A stretch of DNA of 64,000 bases from Marinobacter gudaonensis (GTDB taxonomy: Bacteria > Pseudomonadota > Gammaproteobacteria > Pseudomonadales > Oleiphilaceae): contig NZ_FOYV01000001.1 in the NCBI RefSeq assembly GCF_900115175.1, positions 744,001-808,000 on the forward strand, read 5' to 3'. Below the pieces are notes generated by a model. The model made no database searches. It was not told the DNA's origin and was given only the letters and a program-made list of their open reading frames with translations. Below, in pieces: positions 19,474 through 32,585 of the stretch; positions within the stretch are counted from its first letter, which is position 1; every line of letters begins with the position of its first letter. Made by a program: the position numbers and the translations under genes.

Positions 19474-20946
19474 TTACAGTTTCTGAACTGCCTGAATCCA
19501 GCCCTCGTACAGGCTGTCCCGGTGCTCCTTGGACATCACCGGCTCAAAGCTACGATTGCAGCGCCACAGGTCGGAGAGTTGTTCCAGAGAGCTGTAGACA
19601 CCGGCTTTCAGGCCGGCCAGATAGGCGGCACCAAGCGCGGTAGTCTCCACCAGCGAAGGCCGGTCCACCCGCGCTCCCAGGATGTCGGCCAGGAACTGCA
19701 GTACCCAGTTATTGGCCACCATGCCCCCATCAACCCTGAGGGTAACGGGACGAATGCCGTCCTTCTCCATGGCCTTCTGCAGATCCTTGGTCTGGTAGCA
19801 TACTGACTGCAAACCAGCCGTCACGATCTCTTTGATACCGGTATCCCTCGTGAGACCGAAGATGGCGCCACGTGCATTGGGGTCCCAATAGGGCGCGCCC
19901 AGGCCGGTAAACGCCGGCACCAGGTAGACACCGTGATCCACCGGCGTACCCTCGGCCAGCGGCTCGGTCTCACAGGCGTCCCGGATGAGCTGAAGGCCAT
20001 CTCGCAACCACTGAATGGTGGCACCGGCAATGAAAATACTGCCTTCCAGGGCGTAGGTGGGCTTGCCATTCACCCGATAGGCCACGGTGGTCAGTAGCCG
20101 GTGTTTGGACTGCAGGGCTTTGTCGCCGGTATTGAGCATGAGGAAACAGCCGGTACCGTAGGTGCTCTTTGCCATGCCGATCCCGAAACAAGTCTGGCCG
20201 AACAGCGCAGCCTGCTGATCGCCGGCAATGCCCAGCACGGAGGTGCCGTTGAGAGCGCCGCCGTGGGTGATCTGACCAAAGTCGTCTGCCGAGTCCATAA
20301 CCTCAGGCAGCAGGGACTCCGGAATTCCGAACAGCTCCAGCAACTCGGGGTCCCATTTCTGGGAATGGATATTGAACAGCAGGGTACGACTGGCGTTTGT
20401 GGCATCGGTGCGGTGCTCCCGTCCTCCGGTCAGTCGCCATAGCAGGAAGCTGTCGACAGTTCCAAAAGCCAGCTCACCGCGTTCAGCACGTTCGCGCACG
20501 CCCGCGACATTGTCCAGGATCCAGCGGATCTTGGTCGCGGAGAAATAGGGATCGATCAGCAGGCCGGTTTTCCCGTTGACCCAGGATTCCAGGCCCTCGG
20601 CCTTGAGTGATTCACAGTAGGAGGCGGTACGGCGATCCTGCCAAACTATGGCGTTGTAAACCGGCTCGCCGGTCTTGCGGTCCCAGACCAGGGTGGTTTC
20701 GCGCTGGTTGGTAATGCCCACAGCGACCACCTCACCCCGCTCCCCGCACTCTTCGGACATCACCGCATCGCAGGTCTGCGTTACCGAGGACCAGATAGCC
20801 TCCGGGTCGTGCTCCACCCAGCCACTGGCGGGGAACTGCTGGGGGAATTCCTGCTGACGGGTGGCGTGTATGTTGCCCTGCAGGTCAAAGAGGATGGCGC
20901 GGGAACTGGTGGTGCCCTGATCGATGGAAAGTATGTATTGGCTCAT
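19474..20946 (-). CDS. glpK: Glycerol kinase
   Basis: This 490-residue FGGY-family kinase phosphorylates glycerol to glycerol 3-phosphate with ATP. The N terminus holds [17 protein letters not shown], followed by [32 protein letters not shown] and the C-terminal [16 protein letters not shown], all diagnostic of GlpK. Length is normal. It is convergent with the sigma-54 activator (38-base gap) and divergent from glpR. No glpF facilitator is adjacent; uptake here may instead rely on the ABC importer. The region upstream is TTCG-rich, but I see no perfect GlpR dyad there. Confidence 0.97.
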   Translation of the reverse strand: MSQYILSIDQGTTSSRAILFDLQGNIHATRQQEFPQQFPASGWVEHDPEAIWSSVTQTCDAVMSEECGERGEVVAVGITNQRETTLVWDRKTGEPVYNAIVWQDRRTASYCESLKAEGLESWVNGKTGLLIDPYFSATKIRWILDNVAGVRERAERGELAFGTVDSFLLWRLTGGREHRTDATNASRTLLFNIHSQKWDPELLELFGIPESLLPEVMDSADDFGQITHGGALNGTSVLGIAGDQQAALFGQTCFGIGMAKSTYGTGCFLMLNTGDKALQSKHRLLTTVAYRVNGKPTYALEGSIFIAGATIQWLRDGLQLIRDACETEPLAEGTPVDHGVYLVPAFTGLGAPYWDPNARGAIFGLTRDTGIKEIVTAGLQSVCYQTKDLQKAMEKDGIRPVTLRVDGGMVANNWVLQFLADILGARVDRPSLVETTALGAAYLAGLKAGVYSSLEQLSDLWRCNRSFEPVMSKEHRDSLYEGWIQAVQKL

Positions 20947-21151
20947 GGTTGGTTCGACCTCGCTTTCTTATTTTTTCGCATTTTTACTTTTTTGAACATC
21001 AAAGCCAAGTCATTTTCACGATAATCGCGCATCGAAGGGCAGAGGCGCACCAAAAGAGCTGCATAAGCCGCTGAAAACAACTAAACTTCAGAATATTTTC
21101 GCCAATGCAGCATTTCGAATGAGAACGATCACTCAAGCACAGGGGGTTTGA

Positions 21152-21910
21152 ATGGCACAGCGTCGTCGACAGGATCTGATCATGGAGCTGATCCAGCAGA
21201 ATGGATTTGTGACCACAGAACAGCTGGTGGACCAGTTCAAAGTCACGCCGCAGACGATCCGAAGAGACCTCAACGAGCTGGCCAAACAGAAAAAACTCCG
21301 CCGGCACCATGGCGGCGCGGGCATTGACTCCAGCACGGTCAATACCGCCTACCAGGCGCGCAAGATCATGGACCTGGAGGCCAAGGAACGCATTGCCGAA
21401 GCTCTGGTAGAGATGATCCCCGATAACTCCTCCATGTTCATCAACATCGGCACCACCACCGAAACCATCGCCAAGGCGTTACTGGAAAAGAACAATCTGC
21501 AGGTGGTTACCAACAACCTGCACGTTGCCTCCATACTCTCCGCCAAGGAAGACTTCCATGTGATCATCGCCGGCGGGGAGGTGCGCAACCGGGACGGCGG
21601 TATCGTTGGCGAAGCTACCCGGGATTTCATCAACCAGTTCAAAATGGACTTTGGCATCATCGGCATTAGCGGTATCCACAACGACGGCTCGCTGCTGGAC
21701 TTCGACTACCGTGAAGTGCGGGTCGCGCAGGCCATCATCGCCAACTCCCAGCAGGTGCTGCTCGCCGCCGACCACTCCAAATTCGGCCGCAACGCCATGG
21801 TCCGGCTGGGCAGCATCACCCAGGCCGACCACGTGTTTACCGACCAGCAGCCTCCGGTGGAAATTCGCCAACTCCTTACCGAACACAACGTTCAGCTGCA
21901 CCTCGTCTGA
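21152..21910 (+). CDS. glpR: Glycerol-3-phosphate regulon repressor GlpR (DeoR family)
   Basis: This 252-residue regulator has an N-terminal winged helix-turn-helix (about residues 5-57, with VTTEQLVDQFKVTPQTIRRD). The C-terminal sugar-phosphate-sensing domain contains NIGTTTETIAKALLE and the closing LAADHSKFGR. It is very like E. coli GlpR, whose operators it should recognise and whose inducer is glycerol 3-phosphate. It lies between divergent glpK and downstream glpD (194-base gap). Perfect TTCG-N4-CGAA cores are found at eno, glpS, glpV and the glpV paralogue, which suggests a wide local regulon. Confidence 0.95.
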   Translation: MAQRRRQDLIMELIQQNGFVTTEQLVDQFKVTPQTIRRDLNELAKQKKLRRHHGGAGIDSSTVNTAYQARKIMDLEAKERIAEALVEMIPDNSSMFINIGTTTETIAKALLEKNNLQVVTNNLHVASILSAKEDFHVIIAGGEVRNRDGGIVGEATRDFINQFKMDFGIIGISGIHNDGSLLDFDYREVRVAQAIIANSQQVLLAADHSKFGRNAMVRLGSITQADHVFTDQQPPVEIRQLLTEHNVQLHLV

Positions 21911-21982
21911 TCTGACAGCGTTTTTTTCGACTTCCTCCCTTTTCGAAAATGTGACCGCCTACATATTTTCGCTTTTTTTCTA

Positions 21983-22002
21983 ATTTTTCCTTTACGAATA
22001 TC
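21983..22002 (+). promoter_or_regulatory. Possible GlpR operator before glpD
   Basis: The core TTCC-TTTA-CGAA (21987-21998) differs from TTCG-N4-CGAA by one base and lies about 105-120 bases before glpD. The surrounding leader is very AT-rich with several lone TTCG half-sites, so this is only a candidate. Confidence 0.35.
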
Positions 22003-22104
22003 CGTGCCTTTCGCATAATGATAGACAGACCGCGTTAAGAACTTCTAGACGCGCGCGAAAGAACCATGCGTCTTATCCAAATTGTCGTCAGGAGATGACC
22101 AACA

Positions 22105-23634
22105 ATGACTATGGAGCACGACCAGTTTGACGTTGTTGTCGTTGGCGGTGGAGTCAACGGCACCGGCATTGCGATGGATGCAGCAGGACGGGGACTGAAA
22201 GTCCTCCTGTGCGAAATGAACGACCTCGCATCGGCTACCTCATCGAGCAGCAGCAAGCTGATTCACGGCGGCCTGCGGTACCTGGAGCACTACGAATTCC
22301 GCCTGGTACGGGAAGCCCTGGCCGAGCGGGAATCATTGTTGCGGAACTCTCCGCACATCATGTGGCCCATGCGCTTCCGCCTGCCCCACCGCCCTCACTT
22401 GCGCCCTGCCTGGATGATCCGCACCGGCCTGTTCCTTTACGATCATCTGGCCAAGCGAGAAATTCTCCCGGGCTCCCGTTCGATCCGTTTCGACAGCTCG
22501 GACCCCCTGAAACCGGATATCACCAAAGGCTTCGAATACTCGGATGGCTGGGTAGATGACGCCAGGCTGGTGGTGTTGACCGCGAAAAAGGCACAACAGT
22601 TCGGCGCGCAGATCCGCACCCGCACCAAGTGCGTCAAGGCGGAACAGGGCAACAAACACTGGAAGATCACCCTGCGTGACATGACCGGCGAGCGCGAGAC
22701 CACTGTTACGGCCAAGGCAATCGTCAATGCCTCGGGCCCCTGGGTCAGCAAACTGTTCGGCGAGACTCTGTCCATGCCGGCGCCCAAGATGATCCGCATG
22801 GTCAAGGGCAGCCACATTGTGGTGCCACGACTGAACAAGGGCGATGAGGCCTACATCCTGCAGAACGAGGATGAGCGGATTGTGTTCGTAATTCCTTACG
22901 AGGACGAGTTCTCCCTCGTGGGCACCACAGACGTGGATTACGAGGGTGATCCGAAAAAGGCGAAAATCTCCCCCGAGGAAACGGATTACCTGCTGAACAT
23001 CGTGAACTCCCACTTCAAGCGCCAACTGGCGCCGTCGGATGTGGTCTGGTCCTACAGCGGGGTCCGCCCCCTTATGGATGACGAGGAAGAAAATGCCCAG
23101 AAGGCCTCGAGGGACTACTCCTTCGAGGTGAACAGCGAGAAAGGCAAGGCGCCGCTGATTTCGGTATTCGGCGGCAAGATCACGACCTATCGCAAACTGG
23201 CCGAGGCCGCCACCGACAAACTGTGCCAGTTCTTCCCGGAAGCCGGTGGGCGCTGGACCAAGACCGGCGTGCTGCCCGGTGGCGATTTCTCCAACCACGA
23301 GGCACTAGAGGCTACTCTGAAGCGAGATTTTCCCTGGCTGGATCAGAAGGTGATTGAACGCTACGTTCGCACCTACGGCACCAGCAGCTACGATCTCCTA
23401 AGGGATTGCAACGCCATGGAAGACCTGGGTATGCACTTCGCTGGCACACTCTATGAACGGGAGGTTGACTACCTGGTACGCAACGAATGGGCCATGACCT
23501 CCGAGGATATTCTCTGGCGCCGGACCAAACAGGGCTTGTACGCCTCGGAGTCCGATGTCGAAGCCCTCGACCGTTACCTGATGAAAACGGTCACGCCCCA
23601 GACTCACAGAACCGCTCTCCACCACAGCGCCTGA
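22105..23634 (+). CDS. glpD: Aerobic glycerol-3-phosphate dehydrogenase GlpD
   Basis: This 509-residue FAD enzyme oxidises glycerol 3-phosphate to dihydroxyacetone phosphate and passes electrons to quinone at the inner membrane. The dinucleotide-binding motif VVVVGGGVNGTGIAMDAAGR is at about residues 10-29. SSSSKLIHGGLRYLEHYEF, IPYEDEFSLVGTTDVDY and FGGKITTYRKLAE are family signatures. Length agrees with E. coli GlpD (501). GGAG lies about 11 bases upstream, and an in-frame ATG six bases later is an alternative start. The gene follows glpR on the same strand and ends at a clear terminator. Confidence 0.97.
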   Translation: MTMEHDQFDVVVVGGGVNGTGIAMDAAGRGLKVLLCEMNDLASATSSSSSKLIHGGLRYLEHYEFRLVREALAERESLLRNSPHIMWPMRFRLPHRPHLRPAWMIRTGLFLYDHLAKREILPGSRSIRFDSSDPLKPDITKGFEYSDGWVDDARLVVLTAKKAQQFGAQIRTRTKCVKAEQGNKHWKITLRDMTGERETTVTAKAIVNASGPWVSKLFGETLSMPAPKMIRMVKGSHIVVPRLNKGDEAYILQNEDERIVFVIPYEDEFSLVGTTDVDYEGDPKKAKISPEETDYLLNIVNSHFKRQLAPSDVVWSYSGVRPLMDDEEENAQKASRDYSFEVNSEKGKAPLISVFGGKITTYRKLAEAATDKLCQFFPEAGGRWTKTGVLPGGDFSNHEALEATLKRDFPWLDQKVIERYVRTYGTSSYDLLRDCNAMEDLGMHFAGTLYEREVDYLVRNEWAMTSEDILWRRTKQGLYASESDVEALDRYLMKTVTPQTHRTALHHSA

Positions 23635-23653
23635 TGCTCTCTCAGGCATCTTT

Positions 23654-23688
23654 GCTCCGGCCGGATGATCTCCGCCCGGAGCTTTTTT
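23654..23688 (+). terminator. Rho-independent terminator of glpD
   Basis: GCTCCGG (23654-23660) pairs with CCGGAGC (23676-23682), followed by six T residues. Confidence 0.85.
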
Positions 23689-23725
23689 CGGTATATCACC
23701 CTGGATTCCAGGCCTTGGAGAAGTC

Positions 23726-23830
23726 AGGCAGGCGGAGGCCCCTCCCAAAACACGCTGTAAATACATCCCTGTACGCTCGGCTCCGCCATCCATGGCTCCG
23801 CACGGTTTTAGGAGGGGCCTCCGCCTGCCT
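23726..23830. repeat. Composite palindromic repeat, copy A
   Basis: Outer arms of 26 bases (23726-23751 with 23805-23830, one mismatch) enclose a core of about 53 bases. The core holds a small hairpin around ACATCCCTGT and a second around GCCATCCATGGC. The core is shared with the copies at 34111-34208 and 34422-34527, but the outer arms differ from copy to copy. It lies in the convergent gap between glpD and the porin. Confidence 0.8.
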
Positions 23831-23850
23831 TCCCAGACATTCTCGGAATC

Positions 23851-23888
23851 TCAAAAAAAAAGGTTGAGGCATTAACCTCAACCTTTTT
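23851..23888. terminator. Bidirectional terminator, mainly of the porin gene
   Basis: AGGTTGAGG (23861-23869) pairs with 23876-23884 around a six-base loop. Reading on the minus strand it is followed by about ten T residues, and on the plus strand by five. Confidence 0.85.
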
Positions 23889-23928
23889 GGCTTCGAGTTT
23901 CCAGGGCGCTAGCCCCAGATCATCACAA

Positions 23929-25056
23929 TCAGAACGTCAGCTGCGAACCAAAGATGATTGCGTCGTACTCACCTTCTCCGTTGCCGGTACCCAGCGTGGT
24001 GTACTCGGCCATCAGCGTCAGGTTGTCCGTTGCCGCATACCGGGCAAACAGCATGGTCAGATCGGTGTCGTCGCCATCACCGGCAACGAAGTCGTCTTCA
24101 CCCTCGCCGTAGCTCACACCCAGGGTAGTGCGGTTGATCTTGTAGGTGGTCTCAACGTACCACTGGCTGGCGTCTTCCTCGTTTGGATCGAGGCGCGCAG
24201 CATAGACATAGTTACCTGTGCCCTGAGTAATGCCGTAGTTACCACGAACCGTCAGATCACCCACCGAAACCGAACCGCCGAAGTCGACACCAGACATGGT
24301 GTAGTCCTCAAAAGCACCGGTTTTGGAGTCGACGTCCTGCGTGAAGCCACTCGACCACAGAGAGAAGTTGCTGCCGGAGTAAACGACATTGGCTTCAATC
24401 CGGGGCATCGTGTATTCCGCATCGGCCACACCGTCCACTTTCGACGGGCTGAACAGGCCGACCTTGAACTGCAGCCCACCCAGATCGTTGGAGGTGTACA
24501 TCACCCGCGGGGTGAAGTTGGCGTAGAAATAGCCGTTGCCGATACGACCCGCTGTGGCGGCAACCTGGTCCGGTCCGCCAATCAGGCCCACACCCAGTCC
24601 GCTGCCATTGTCGCCAATGGCTGGCACGCCATAGATACCAAAGCCTTTACCGATGTTCACCGTACCAAAATCACCAGCAACAGCAATTTCGGACACCCGG
24701 CTGCGGAAATTGGCCTCCGCGTCTCCGGGGGCAATGTCAGCGTTCATCTGGAAGTGACCGGATACCTGCAGACCGTTCTGGGTCGGTGCGTAGATGTTGG
24801 TCTGAAGAGTCGCCGGATTGAAGCCGGTCGTGATTGTGAAGGAGTCTTCGTCGGTAGGCTCATCATAGTTTCCGAACACGGCAAAGATCGGAATATGGCC
24901 GTTGAAGCCTACCTTCCAACCATTGTCGGATTCGAGGGAAACCTCGGCCATGGCCGGCGTGGCAACGCCTGCAGCCAAGAGCAGCGCGACCGCCAGGGGC
25001 GCCTTTCGGAAAGAGCGGTTGTTGGACGACATTGGGACTTTGTTGTTTTCGATCAT
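23929..25056 (-). CDS. Outer-membrane porin (Gram-negative, general type)
   Basis: This 375-residue protein has a signal peptide of about 37 residues (cleavage after AMA). A beta-rich sequence with alternating hydrophobic residues follows, and it ends in phenylalanine (GSQLTF), the normal C-terminal signal for outer-membrane insertion. The N-terminal FNGHIPIFAVFGNYD and VGDLTVRGNYGITQG segments resemble Porin_4-type trimeric porins. AGGAAG lies five bases before the ATG. It lies between glpD and the second glycerol-type binding protein, so it may admit glycerol; this is contextual inference only. Its upstream region contains TTCG half-sites but no perfect GlpR dyad. Confidence 0.85.
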   Translation of the reverse strand: MIENNKVPMSSNNRSFRKAPLAVALLLAAGVATPAMAEVSLESDNGWKVGFNGHIPIFAVFGNYDEPTDEDSFTITTGFNPATLQTNIYAPTQNGLQVSGHFQMNADIAPGDAEANFRSRVSEIAVAGDFGTVNIGKGFGIYGVPAIGDNGSGLGVGLIGGPDQVAATAGRIGNGYFYANFTPRVMYTSNDLGGLQFKVGLFSPSKVDGVADAEYTMPRIEANVVYSGSNFSLWSSGFTQDVDSKTGAFEDYTMSGVDFGGSVSVGDLTVRGNYGITQGTGNYVYAARLDPNEEDASQWYVETTYKINRTTLGVSYGEGEDDFVAGDGDDTDLTMLFARYAATDNLTLMAEYTTLGTGNGEGEYDAIIFGSQLTF

Positions 25057-25399
25057 GGTAGCTTCCTGTTTTTGTTAGCGCTTGACTCACGCCGACCGCC
25101 AGCACCAGAGCCGAGGGTCGGCGTCGTTAACGAACTGCCCTCCGTTTTCGTTCGAAGATTAATCAGTTCGAAACAGAACAAATCTAACTCCGAACACCCC
25201 AAATGAAAAGTTTATGATCGAAAAAATTTTCGTTTAGTCGGATTTCAGTATTTCCGAAAACCAAGAGAGACAATTTATCTATCTGTTTTTAATGAATTTT
25301 ATAACACTGAATTGATCATTAGTTTTTTTCGTTGACGAACCTTTTGACGAGCTCTATGATCGGTTTTTGTACGAAAACCAACAAAAACAAGAGGCGATC
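25057..25399. other. Divergent intergenic region between the porin and the glpV paralogue
   Basis: This 343-base stretch is AT-rich and non-coding. It carries several TTCG/CGAA half-sites, including an imperfect dyad TTCG-AAAC-AGAA at 25167-25178 on the porin side and a strong GlpR-type site at 25324-25343 on the other. I see no sigma-54 motif and no clear -35/-10 pair. Confidence 0.6.
25324..25343 (+). promoter_or_regulatory. GlpR-type operator before the glpV paralogue
   Basis: The site matches the E. coli GlpR consensus at 17 of 20 positions, counted by hand, with the core TTCG-TTGA-CGAA intact (25328-25339). It lies 57-76 bases before the start codon. Confidence 0.6.
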
Positions 25400-27147
<1,748 letters not shown>

Positions 27148-27151
<4 letters not shown>

Positions 27152-27759
27152 TCGTCCTCGCCCGGCTCCAGTAATTGCGCCACCCGCTCCTGCAGTGCCG
27201 GGATTACGTCTGCCTCAAACCAGGGATTACGTCGTAACCAGAGATTGTTCCTTGGGCTGGGGTGAGGCATGGGCAACACGGCGGGCCAGTGATCCCGCCA
27301 CTGCCGAACCGACTCTGTGACCGATCGCCGCGGTCCGGGCAGGTGCCAGGCGTGGGCGTACTGGCCGATGACCAGGGTCAGCGCAATGTTGGGTAAGCGA
27401 TCCAGCAGCGCCTGCCGCCAGGCCGGGGCGCACTCGGGTCTGGGCGGCAGATCACCGGATTTGCCGGTCCCCGGATAACAGAAACCCATAGGCAGGATGG
27501 CCATCTTCTGTTCGTCATAAAACGTATCGCGGGTAACGCCCATCCATTGTCGGAGCCGATCGCCGCTGGGGTCGTTGAACGGCAGCCCGGTTTCGTGCAC
27601 GCGTCGGCCCGGGGCCTGCCCTACCACGAGAATACGGGCGCTTTCGGCCATCTGGATGACCGGCCTGGGGCCCAGGGGCAGATAGTCCGCGCAGATCGTG
27701 CAGGCCCGCACCCGGCGGACCAGTTGATCAAAGCTAAGGTGTGCAAGCTCATCAGTCAT
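27148..27759 (-). CDS. Uracil-DNA glycosylase-family protein with Fe-S-type cysteines
   Basis: This 203-residue protein has the uracil-DNA glycosylase fold signatures VVGQAPGRRVHETGLPF (about residues 45-61) and HPSPRN near residue 165. Four cysteines, C20-X2-C23-X70-C94-X15-C110, fit the iron-sulphur ligand spacing of family 4-type glycosylases. It would remove damaged bases from DNA, but the motif 1 sequence differs from classic family 4 (GEGPG), so the substrate is uncertain. It is convergent with the glpV paralogue and unrelated to the sugar genes around it. Confidence 0.78.
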
Positions 27760-27851
27760 CAGTTATTGGCTTCCCCGGCGATTGCATCATCTCGCGAATC
27801 CCGTAACGATAGGAGCACTTCTCTCTCGTAACAAGCACCCGAGGACGCACC

Positions 27852-28592
27852 ATGAACGCAAAAGCCGGCCCGACCAGCCTTCCGGAGATCGACGTTGAGG
27901 AATTCCGCAAAGTCGTCCGTTCGCGCCGATCCATCCGCCGGTTTACCGACGACCCCATTCCCGAGCAGGTGCTCGAGGACTGCCTGGAGCTGGCGACATT
28001 GGCGCCCAACTCCAGCAACCTCCAGCCCTGGGAGTTCTATGTGGTGCAAACGCCGGAGCTGAAGGCCAAGGTGGCCCACGCCTGCCTGGGCCAGAATGCC
28101 GCAAAATCCGCCGCTGTGCTGATTGTGGTGGTGGCGCGGCCCGATTCCTGGCGCGATCACGCCCGCCAGGCGCTCAAGGACTGGCCTGAAGAGACCATGC
28201 CACCTATCGTCGAGAAGTATTACCGCAAGGTAGCTCCGATTCATTACAACCAGGGCCCGCTGGGCGTTCTGGGTCTGGCCAAGAAGGCGGCCGGCCTGGC
28301 TGTTGGACTCACTCGGCCAGTGCCGCGGGGCCCCTACTCACACTGCGAAATGAAAATCTGGGCTACCAAGTCAACCGCGCTGGCGGCCCAGAATCTGATG
28401 CTGGCGTTGCGGGCTCACGGCTTCGATTCCTGCCCGATGGAGGGATTCGACGAATGCCGGGTACGCAAACTGATCAAATTGCCCGCCAAGGGCCTGGTTA
28501 CCATGGTGGTCGCCGCCGGTCGTCGTGCCGAAAATGGCGTTTACAACCGCCAGTACCGGTTCGATCAACGCCAGCTGGTGCACTACCTGTAA
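27852..28592 (+). CDS. Nitroreductase-family flavoprotein
   Basis: This 246-residue protein belongs to the FMN-dependent nitroreductase fold. The N-terminal SRRSIRRFTDDPIPEQVL is the usual FMN-phosphate binding segment, and APNSSNLQPWEFYVV follows it. ALAAQNLMLALRAHGFDSCP near residue 185 is the second flavin-contacting region. Such enzymes reduce nitroaromatics, quinones or enones with NAD(P)H, but the physiological substrate cannot be inferred. It is divergent from the glycosylase gene (92-base gap) and convergent with glk, with only seven bases between the stops. Confidence 0.88.
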   Translation: MNAKAGPTSLPEIDVEEFRKVVRSRRSIRRFTDDPIPEQVLEDCLELATLAPNSSNLQPWEFYVVQTPELKAKVAHACLGQNAAKSAAVLIVVVARPDSWRDHARQALKDWPEETMPPIVEKYYRKVAPIHYNQGPLGVLGLAKKAAGLAVGLTRPVPRGPYSHCEMKIWATKSTALAAQNLMLALRAHGFDSCPMEGFDECRVRKLIKLPAKGLVTMVVAAGRRAENGVYNRQYRFDQRQLVHYL

Positions 28593-28599
28593 CAGGCCC

Positions 28600-29561
28600 T
28601 CATACTTCGGGGTTGGCCAGCGCCTCGGCGGCCCCCAGCAGGCCCGTGTATGGCTCAGTGACCACATAAACCGGCGTGAATTCCAGCAACGGGCGCATTC
28701 TGCCCTTGTCTTCGAACCCGCTCTGGAACGGACTCTCCAGGAAGAAATCCAGGAACCGGGGCAGAATGCCTCCGCACAGGTAAACACCGCCGGTGCTACC
28801 CAGGGTCAGCACGCCATTCCCGGCCACCCGGCCGAGCAGCTCGCAGAAATGACGGAGCGTGTGGCGAGCCAGCGAGTCGGTATTCGCGACCGCCGCGGCG
28901 GTGATCTTCTCGGGCGCATCCAGAGGCGCCGCCACACCCTGGATCTCCGCGTGGGCCTGATAAAGGTTCAAAAGGCCCTGGCCGCACAGGATCCGCTCCA
29001 CGGACACCCGCCCGAACCTGGCCTTGAGAATTCGCAGCACGGCCATTTCGGTGTCGTCGGTGGGCGCAAAATCCACGTGGCCACCTTCGGTCATCAGGGG
29101 CACCCAGCCATTCTTGATGGGAACAAGCCCGGAAACGCCCAGGCCCGTGCCCGGACCAATCACCAGTCTGGGCCGCTGGCCGTCGCCCGGGCCACCACAG
29201 ACATGAACCAGGTGCGCGTCAGACACGTGGGGAACGCCCAGAGCCATAGCGGTGAAATCATTGATCACCTTGAACGCAGACCAGCCGAACTGTGCGCGCA
29301 CCTCTTCAGTATCGAATCGCCAGTGGTTGTTGGTCATGCGCACCTGGGTGCCGCGGACCGGCGAGGCAACCGCCAGGCAGGCCTCGCCCACCTCGGATAC
29401 GCCCACCCGGGCGAGATAATCCCGCACCGCATCGTCCAGATTGTCGTAATCGCCACAGGGCAGAATCTCGATGGCCTGCGGCTGCACGCTGCCCTGCTCT
29501 ACCAGGGCCAGCCGGGCGTTGGTACCGCCGATGTCGCCCACCAGCGAGTAATGAGTTGTGG

Positions 29562-29565
<4 letters not shown>
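28600..29565 (-). CDS. glk: Glucokinase
   Basis: This 321-residue glucokinase is of the bacterial Glk type. The ATP-phosphate motif is [12 protein letters not shown] (about residues 10-21), the sugar-binding region includes [13 protein letters not shown] and [10 protein letters not shown], and GPGTGLGV is the second phosphate loop. It phosphorylates free glucose from maltodextrin breakdown in the cytoplasm. The start codon overlaps the edd stop by four bases (ATGA), so edd-glk are translationally coupled. With zwf, pgl and eda nearby, it feeds the Entner-Doudoroff pathway. Confidence 0.95.
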
Positions 29566-31382
<1,817 letters not shown>

Positions 31383-31488
31383 GGTGGGCTCCATTGCGTA
31401 CATTATTAGAGTGATCGTTTTTAGACGTAATTTTACTTCCTTTTTTTGGTATTTCCACCGTTGACTCGTTCATTTCTTCTTTTTTTGT

Positions 31489-31504
31489 TGTTATATTTAC
31501 TACA
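31489..31504. promoter_or_regulatory. HexR-like operator between edd and gapA
   Basis: TGTTATATTTACTACA, read in reverse as TGTAGTAAATATAACA, resembles the TGTARTNNNANTYACA-like HexR motif of gammaproteobacteria. A weaker related sequence, GACGTAATTTTACTTC, lies at 31424-31439. In pseudomonads HexR controls exactly this edd/gapA divergent pair. Confidence 0.5.
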
Positions 31505-31551
31505 TCAGACAGATTGATCGAACAAAAAACAATCAAATGAGGAGTCGAACG

Positions 31552-32556
31552 ATGACTATCCGTATCGCAATCAACGGTTTTGGCCGCATCGGCCGCAATG
31601 TGCTCCGGGCGTTATATGAAAATAACTACCGGAACCAGCTTCAAGTCGTGGCCATCAACGACCTGGGCGATGCCGAAACCAACGCTCACCTGCTCAAGTA
31701 TGACAGTGTTCACGGCCGATTTGATGCCGACGTCAGCCACGACGCTGAATCTCTGACCGTTAACGGTGACCGCATTGCCATAACCGCCCTGCGCAACCCC
31801 GAGGAACTGCCCTGGAAAGATCACAAGGTTGACGTGGTGTTCGAGTGCACCGGCCTGTTCACCAAGCGCGACAAGGCCGCGGCGCACCTGACCGCCGGCG
31901 CCCGGAAAGTCATCATTTCGGCACCGAGCCCCGATGCCGATGCCATGGTGGTATACGGTGTTAATCACAACACCCTGACCTCCGACCACCAGATCATTTC
32001 CAACGCCTCCTGCACCACCAACTGCCTGGCACCGGTGGTTGAAGCGCTGCATAACGCAATCGGCATCGAAAGCGGCCTGATGACCACCATCCACTCCTAC
32101 ACCAACGACCAGAAGCTCAGCGACGTTTACCATTCGGACCTCTATCGCGCCCGCTCCGCCACCCAGTCGATGATCCCTACCAAGACCGGCGCTGCTGCTG
32201 CCATTGGCAAGGTGATTCCGGAACTCAACGGCAAGCTTGATGGCCTGGCCGTCCGGGTACCTACCATCAATGTGTCCCTGGTGGATTTCGGTTTTATTGC
32301 CAAGCGCGACACCACCGTGGAGGAAGTGAACCAGGCGGTGAAAGCGGCGGCCGAAGCCAACCCGGTTCTGGGCTACAATATCGAAAAGCTGGTCAGCGTG
32401 GATTTCAACCACAACGCACTTTCAAGCGTATTCGATGCCAATCACACCCGCGTTCTGGGCCGTCACGTAAAGGTCATGGCCTGGTACGACAATGAGTGGG
32501 GCTTCTCGAACCGCATGCTGGACAACGCCATCGCCCTGATCCAGGCCGGTCAGTGA
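31552..32556 (+). CDS. gapA: Glyceraldehyde-3-phosphate dehydrogenase, type I
   Basis: This 334-residue NAD-dependent dehydrogenase oxidises glyceraldehyde 3-phosphate to 1,3-bisphosphoglycerate. The nucleotide-binding motif [14 protein letters not shown] begins at residue 7, Asp37 (AINDLG) suggests NAD preference, and catalytic Cys154 lies in [11 protein letters not shown]. The C-terminal [12 protein letters not shown] is the usual ending. The ATG at 31552 follows GGAG by seven bases; an ATG 15 bases earlier has no site. It is divergent from edd and followed by pykA after 29 bases, probably as one operon under HexR. Confidence 0.96.
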   Translation: MTIRIAINGFGRIGRNVLRALYENNYRNQLQVVAINDLGDAETNAHLLKYDSVHGRFDADVSHDAESLTVNGDRIAITALRNPEELPWKDHKVDVVFECTGLFTKRDKAAAHLTAGARKVIISAPSPDADAMVVYGVNHNTLTSDHQIISNASCTTNCLAPVVEALHNAIGIESGLMTTIHSYTNDQKLSDVYHSDLYRARSATQSMIPTKTGAAAAIGKVIPELNGKLDGLAVRVPTINVSLVDFGFIAKRDTTVEEVNQAVKAAAEANPVLGYNIEKLVSVDFNHNALSSVFDANHTRVLGRHVKVMAWYDNEWGFSNRMLDNAIALIQAGQ

Positions 32557-32585
32557 TCATTTTGAAGAACCAAAGGACAACAACC

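Noticed and set aside
20947-21151. GlpR operator between glpK and glpR
   Set aside because: Only half-sites such as ATGTTC and lone TTCG are present; no TTCG-N4-CGAA pair was found, so no site is called although regulation by GlpR is expected.
23726-23830. Copy A read as a simple Rho-independent terminator of glpD
   Set aside because: glpD already has a clear terminator at 23654-23688. Copy A lacks a T-run and shares its core with two other loci, so it is better treated as a repeat.
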